In this document: in pieces, positions 59,390 through 64,000 of the stretch | Layout: every line of letters starts with the position of its first letter | Position numbering within the stretch: the stretch's first letter is position 1 | The notes under the pieces: generated by a model | Told to the model about the DNA's origin: nothing | Seen by the model: the letters and a program-made list of their open reading frames with translations, nothing else | The model's database searches: none | Made by a program: the position numbers and the translations under genes | DNA from: Rhipicephalus microplus | Lineage: Eukaryota > Arthropoda > Arachnida > Ixodida > Ixodidae | Assembly (NCBI RefSeq): GCF_043290135.1 | Contig: NC_134702.1 | Coordinates: 195,084,491 to 195,148,490, forward strand | Direction: 5' to 3' | DNA length: 64,000 nt

Positions 59390-60000
59390 TCCTTCTTTGA
59401 AGCAAAGGCAACGAGAAAGAGAGAGAGAGAAAAGGAATAAGAAGGAAGATGGGGAGGTTAACCAGGGGTGAGCCTCGGTAGGCTACCCTGCACTGGGGAA
59501 AGAGAGAGGCGAAAAGGAAGTTATAGAGAAAGAGCAAAAATTACCATAATTGGGCCAACCCGTAACAGTTTCACGTTTCACATCACAAACGGTGAAGCAG
59601 GTTAGTGTCTTTGAGGAAACGCAACATCGCTTTAGTTGTTTTTCGGAACTGGGATAGGCAGCTCCTGGTCAAAATACCTCCTCGACAGTGAAATCACTTT
59701 TGTCCAGAGAACAATGTGAAGGTGAAGCCTCTCGATTGTGTACGCTGGGTAGTAACGTAAAATGTGTTTAATAGTCTAACCGACAGCACAGTCGCTGCAT
59801 TCTGCGCTGTCGGCCATCACAATCCTAAATAAGTAGGCATTGGTGAAGGCTACACTGCAGGTGCTGACGACATCATACTGTGCCTTCTTTCCTGGAAAGA
59901 CCAGAGGGTAGCCGCAGGTGAAGTTTCGGGTAGTTGGTATTTGTGGGCAGCTGTGGGCACAGGTTAGCCAGATAAGGACAGAGGACGTTCGAGGACAACG
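59390..60000 (-). pseudogene. LINE ORF2 C-terminal fragment and 3' region
   Basis: On the minus strand, 59776-59990 reads AFTNAYLFRIVMADSAECSD and then, past a stop, TIKHILRYYPAYTIER. This matches the C-terminal zinc region of I-like LINE ORF2 (an N-A-Y-L-x-R-I, then C-x2-C, then H, pattern). The lower-coordinate part (59440-59500, GGGTAGCCTACCGAGG-like text on the minus strand) would be the 3' untranslated region. RT is missing, as expected of a 5'-truncated copy. Confidence 0.65.
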
Positions 60001-60724
60001 AGAGACTTTTATATACACGAAGACGGACAAATGGATACACACAACATAAACTCACACGTATATACACGCGTTCACGGTCCTACGCGAAAGGGAGTTAATG
60101 TTCTTGTTGGTCCACTCACATTCTACTCTTGGGGCGTGAACGTTGCGCTTGACCTTGAGCTCTCTTGTAGTCAGGAGGCGGTGTGCCTTGTGCTTGCGGA
60201 GTTCGTACCGAGGCGGGGCTCGCTCTAGAAGATAACCGCCAGGGGCATCCCAGTACGGTGGTCAACGCCTGGGCTTGCCTGTACACCATCGAGACCAGCG
60301 TACCGCCGACTGCCGCGAACAGACCTGGGACAGCGTCTCGCTCTGAGACCAGAACAGCAGCTGTCCGTGACAAACGTGTCTTCAGACCAACGTGGGGGTG
60401 AGGTGGGGCGGTGCCCAGTCCAGGACGCACCCGAGGACTTCAACGCCGAGACGAGGCCCGGACACGGAGGGTCAGAACGAGCAGCCGGGGCGTGGCCCGA
60501 ACTTGTCCTTGCTCTCTGCACTCCGGGGTTAGCCGAGCTGTCCCCGTGGCTCGGGAGCTTTTCACGAGGTACGCGCACGAGCACGCGCATAGGCGAGCTC
60601 ATAGTTTCATCGCTATCACCATCATGATGATTCCCGCGCACGCTGAAATACTAAATCGGCCCCGCACACCGATTTTCTATGTCAAAACATGACGTACACT
60701 CTCCAGGGCAGCGTTTTTTTACCA
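60001..60724 (-). repeat. Probable 3' LTR of element D (limits uncertain)
   Basis: GC-rich sequence starting TGGT at 60724 on the minus strand, directly after the polypurine tract. Overlapping open frames on both strands here have no domain and are best read as LTR sequence. The far boundary cannot be set because the 5' LTR lies outside the window. Confidence 0.45.
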
Positions 60725-60727
60725 CGT

Positions 60728-60740
60728 CTTCCCCCCAGTT
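60728..60740 (-). promoter_or_regulatory. Element D polypurine tract
   Basis: Minus-strand AACTGGGGGGAAG about 110 bp after the pol stop, in the expected place before the 3' LTR. Confidence 0.55.
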
Positions 60741-60848
60741 CAAGAACAGCGAAACGGTGGGATAAGAAGGGTAGGCATGTTGATATTGTAGACAACCTAT
60801 TACCCGCGTCATGAGTTCTTTGTGTGTCTATACGAGTAATCGGACACC

Positions 60849-63800
60849 CTAGTCCGTAGTAAGAGATGTGCGGCTAAGATAGTCGGCACCGACATTATCT
60901 GAGCCCTTGATGTATTCTACGTGGAAGTCGTAGTCCATCAAGAGTAGACTCCAGCGTAGCACTCGCGTGTTGATTTGTCGGGCAGAGTTGATGTATTTCA
61001 GTGGCTGGTGGTGTGATTGCAAAACGAATGGCCTGCCGTAGAGGTACACATGAAATTTCTGGACACCCCACACGATGGCGAGGCATTCTCTCTCAATTGT
61101 AGAATATGCCACTTCACGCGGTAGCAGCTTTCTACTGGCGTAGGACACTGGATGCAAGAGACCATTGTGTTCTTGTAGGAGGACAGCTCCCAAACTCCGT
61201 GATGATGCGTCAGTGCGCAAAACGAAAGGCTTCTCGAGGTTAGGTGCTTTCAGTATGGGTCGCCTTGACATCATTGCCTTGAGCTTTTGAAACGCATCCT
61301 GATGCTCGTCACGCCAGTCCAGCTTATTAGGACTTCCTTTCTTCGTGAGCTCGGTAAGTGGATGTGAAATCTCGGCATAGTTGGGCACAAACTCTCGGTA
61401 GTAGCCGGTAAGTCCGAGAAAGGCTCGAAGCTCTTTCTTACTTTCCGGCCGTTTCGCTGACACGATTTTGTCTGATGTGTCCTTCTGAGGTTGTAGCAGC
61501 CCTTTTCCCACAATGTGGCCAAGGAAGCTAGTCGTCGGGGAACCTATCTCGCTTTTCTTCGGCTTGATAGTTAAACGCGCCTCGCGCACACGTTGAAATA
61601 CATGGCGTAATGTGACCATGTGTTCGTCCCATGTTGCGGTCGCAACAAGAACATCATCAAAGTAGTAATAGACATTGGGAATGTCGCCGACGACTTCTCG
61701 CATCAATCGGTTGAACACGGCAGGTGCAGTCTTTATGCCAAAAGGCATAACCCGGATATTGGTATAGGCCCGAGTCACAGGAAAATGCTGTAGCTTCTTT
61801 TGACGTACTGGCTATGGGTACCTGCCAATATCCTTTTGTGAAGTCAAACTTCGAAAAGTATTGACGCCCAGTAAGTCGTGCAAACATTATGTTAGCGCGT
61901 GGAATTGGTTCCGCATCCGGAACGACCACATTGTTAAGTTGACGAATATCAATGCAGAGGCGCATCGCGCCATCCTTCTTCTTGACAACCGCAATCGGCG
62001 CTTGATAAGCAGATGTAGACTTCTCTATTATGCCCAGCCGTAACATTTCCTGGATCTCTTTCTCAATGACTTCCTTAACAGCGAAAGGTATGGGGTATTG
62101 TCGGACATGTATGGGCTGAGCGGTGGTCAATTTCAGCTGGACCTCCACAACATCAGTCTTTCCCGGTAAATCAGAAAATATGTCGTGGTAGGCGGAAAGA
62201 AGCTCGTTGACTTGGTTTCTTTGTTCTCTATTAAGGCTAGGTGCTACAGCCACATCCTTCCAATTCTGCGTTTGTGCAAGTGGGGCATGTAATGAATTCT
62301 CTGTGCCTTCGATTTCCACTTGATGGATTGACGTTACAGCAGCAGCTGTCGTCGTTGACGTGTACGAGGCATTCCGCAGCTTGTACTTTTTGAGCATGTT
62401 GATGTGGAAGACAGTTGTTCTGTGACCGAGGTCCACAGCATAATCCAATGGGCTTTTCTTGTCTGTCACAGTAAAGGGGCCCTTCCATGTTAGTATCAGT
62501 TTGTTGTGATCGGCGGGTAGCAGCACGAGAACTTTGTCACCCACGCTTAAGTCCCGCTTCCTCGCTTTGCGATCATAGTAAGTCTTCTGACGAACATGTG
62601 CATTCGCAAGGTCCTGAGATGCTATTTCACAGGTTCGTTGCAGACGTTCCCGCCATTCTACGATATATTCGTAGGTTGACTTGGTCGCGTCATCCAACTT
62701 TGGGTTAGTCCACAAGTCTCTCAATATCGTCATTGGGCCGCGAACGTATCGGCCATAGAGCAACTCGAACGGCGAGTATCCGGTACTCTTTTGTGGCATC
62801 TCCCGATACGCGAAAAGGAGGGGGCCGAGGTAGCGGTCCCAATTTTTCGGGCTTTCCCGACTCATTCGGCGGAGCATTTGCTTCAACGTGCCGTTTAATC
62901 GTTCCACTAACCCGTTTGCCCTCGGATAATAAGGGGTTGTCGGTAATTGCCTGATAGATAGTAGCCGGCTTAACCCCTTCATAACCGACGACATGAAGCT
63001 TGTCCCGCGGTCGCTTACAATTTCGCGTGGTAGACCAACTCGCGACAGCATTTCCATTAGTCCTTCTGCCACGATCTTGCTTTCACTCGAAGGAAGTGCG
63101 ATGGCGTCTGGATATCTCGTTGCAAAATCCACCATGGTTAGAATGTACCAGTTGCCCTTGGAAGATGTCGGTGACAAAGGACCGATGATGTTGATGCCCA
63201 CACGTGAAAACGGGGTCTCAATGATTGGCATGGTACCTAGCGGAGCCCGACCAACCAAATGGCGCGGGACAGTCCGCTGACAGATATCGCAGAACTTCGC
63301 AAACCTCTTGGTTTCTGATTGAACACCTGGCCAGAAGAATTCGGCAAGAATACGGTCAGTTGTTCGGGATATCCCTTGGTGTCCGGCGAGGATACCTTCA
63401 TGGGCTAGTTTGAGCACAGCCTCTCGCAGTTGTCTCGGTACGACCAGTTGCTCGAGTTCCTTCTCCGAGAGTAGCTTGTGCTTCCGATACAAGATACCAT
63501 CTACAAGAAAGAAGCAGGTTTCGCGATTCTTTACTATTAACTTTTTACCAAGACACTCATAACAATGCCGTAACGATGGGTCATTTCTTTGGTATTCCTC
63601 AAGCGTCACTTTATCTATGATTGGGGTAGTGGCTTTCAGAACAGGTGGCCTGGTTGTGGCGCGTGTTTCTTTCACTGCTGCAGCACTATCACCTAGTGGT
63701 ACTTGATCTTCGGGTCTTTGAGGTGTGCAAGTTGTCTCTACTGTCATTGGTAAGTAGCCTGAATCGTTTCCGACATCACTTCGCGTGTCGTCCGCGATGA

Positions 63801-64000
63801 TGGGCACGGGCGAGTTAGCGAGTTTTCTGACTACCTTCCCTCCGCTGTAATCACGATGCCTCTCACGATGCTGTTGAGGCTTGTGCGAATATTCTAGCTC
63901 TGTAGATCGGGCACCTTCGATGTTGCCTAGCACGACATCGTATAGAGGGTTCTTCATGCATTTAACTCGCACAACACCGGAGAAGAACGGTGTGTCAATA
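60849..64000 (-). pseudogene. pol: Element D Pol, Gmr1-like gypsy: protease end, integrase, RT, RNase H
   Basis: The minus-strand frame is open to the window edge. It starts with a protease C-terminus (DTPFFSGVV ... DVVLGN). Integrase comes next: HEGILAGHQG ... CDICQR zinc finger (63270-63410), VGINIIGPL, IVSDRGTSF and NGLVERLNG. Only after it come RT (YPIPFAVKEVIEKEI, FDFTKGYWQVP, YYYFDDVL near 61660) and RNase H (RTDASSRSLG, IERECLAIVW, ending at 60849). Integrase before RT is the order of Gmr1-type gypsy elements and of copia, while the RT and RNase H are gypsy-like. A frameshift near 61750 (one extra C) splits RT. Two catalytic residues are changed: integrase Asp to Asn (63190-63192) and RNase H Asp to His (61011-61013). 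Confidence 0.88.

Noticed and set aside
60116..60692. Several overlapping ORFs up to 138 codons on both strands
   Set aside because: GC-rich probable LTR sequence after a polypurine tract; no domains and no preferred frame.

Overview
The window looks like repeat-dense nuclear DNA of a hard tick, probably a metastriate ixodid. The main evidence is several copies of a ~240 bp tRNA-derived SINE that I recognise from memory as the tick Ruka family. Eukaryotic mobile elements of many classes, long microsatellites and the absence of any bacterial-style gene string agree with this. I found no host protein gene I can name. The only host-like coding signals are a possible terminal exon of a cysteine-rich protein (16838-17079, minus) and a possible spliced, perhaps non-coding, transcript (6530-7966, plus).

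Layout. 1-1140 is a decayed LINE (end of ORF1 and an AP-endonuclease domain). 1165-8500 holds tRNA-derived SINEs, an old dispersed repeat, two Ruka copies, microsatellites, a CG-rich block with a duplicated exon-like segment, and a 34 bp tandem array of palindromic units. 10777-12205 is a Tigger/pogo transposase pseudogene broken only by stop codons. 14272-14740 is an inverted-repeat element carrying a 60 bp tandem array. 18486-19560 is a second copy of the repeat at 2085-2810, with a Ruka SINE inserted in it. 22915-27243 is a Ty3/gypsy element of Mag type (element A) with nearly intact gag-protease and pol.

34083-41890 is a nest. A decayed gypsy element on the minus strand (element B) is interrupted by an I-type LINE (34737-38292, perfect 12 bp target duplication) and by a 452 bp foldback MITE (39621-40072, TGTACA on both sides). 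43085-45330 holds small reverse-transcriptase and Tc1 fragments. 50165-50610 is a promoter-like tandem array with a TATA box. 53801-59282 is a complete LTR retrotransposon on the minus strand (element C): two 173 bp LTRs differing at one base, primer site, polypurine tract, and a GGGAAAC slippery heptamer directly before the gag stop. 59390-60000 is a LINE 3' fragment. 60724-64000 is the 3' part of a Gmr1-like gypsy element (element D), in which integrase lies upstream of reverse transcriptase; it runs off the window.

The sequence therefore reads as layered transposon history: old SINEs and gypsy debris, nested insertions dated by target duplications, and two young-looking LTR elements. No operon-like or host-defence cluster is visible. 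The most notable observations are the Gmr1 domain order, the slippery heptamer, the nest at 34-42 kb, and three local arrays (8202-8420, 14521-14700, 50165-50400) that I cannot place in a known family.
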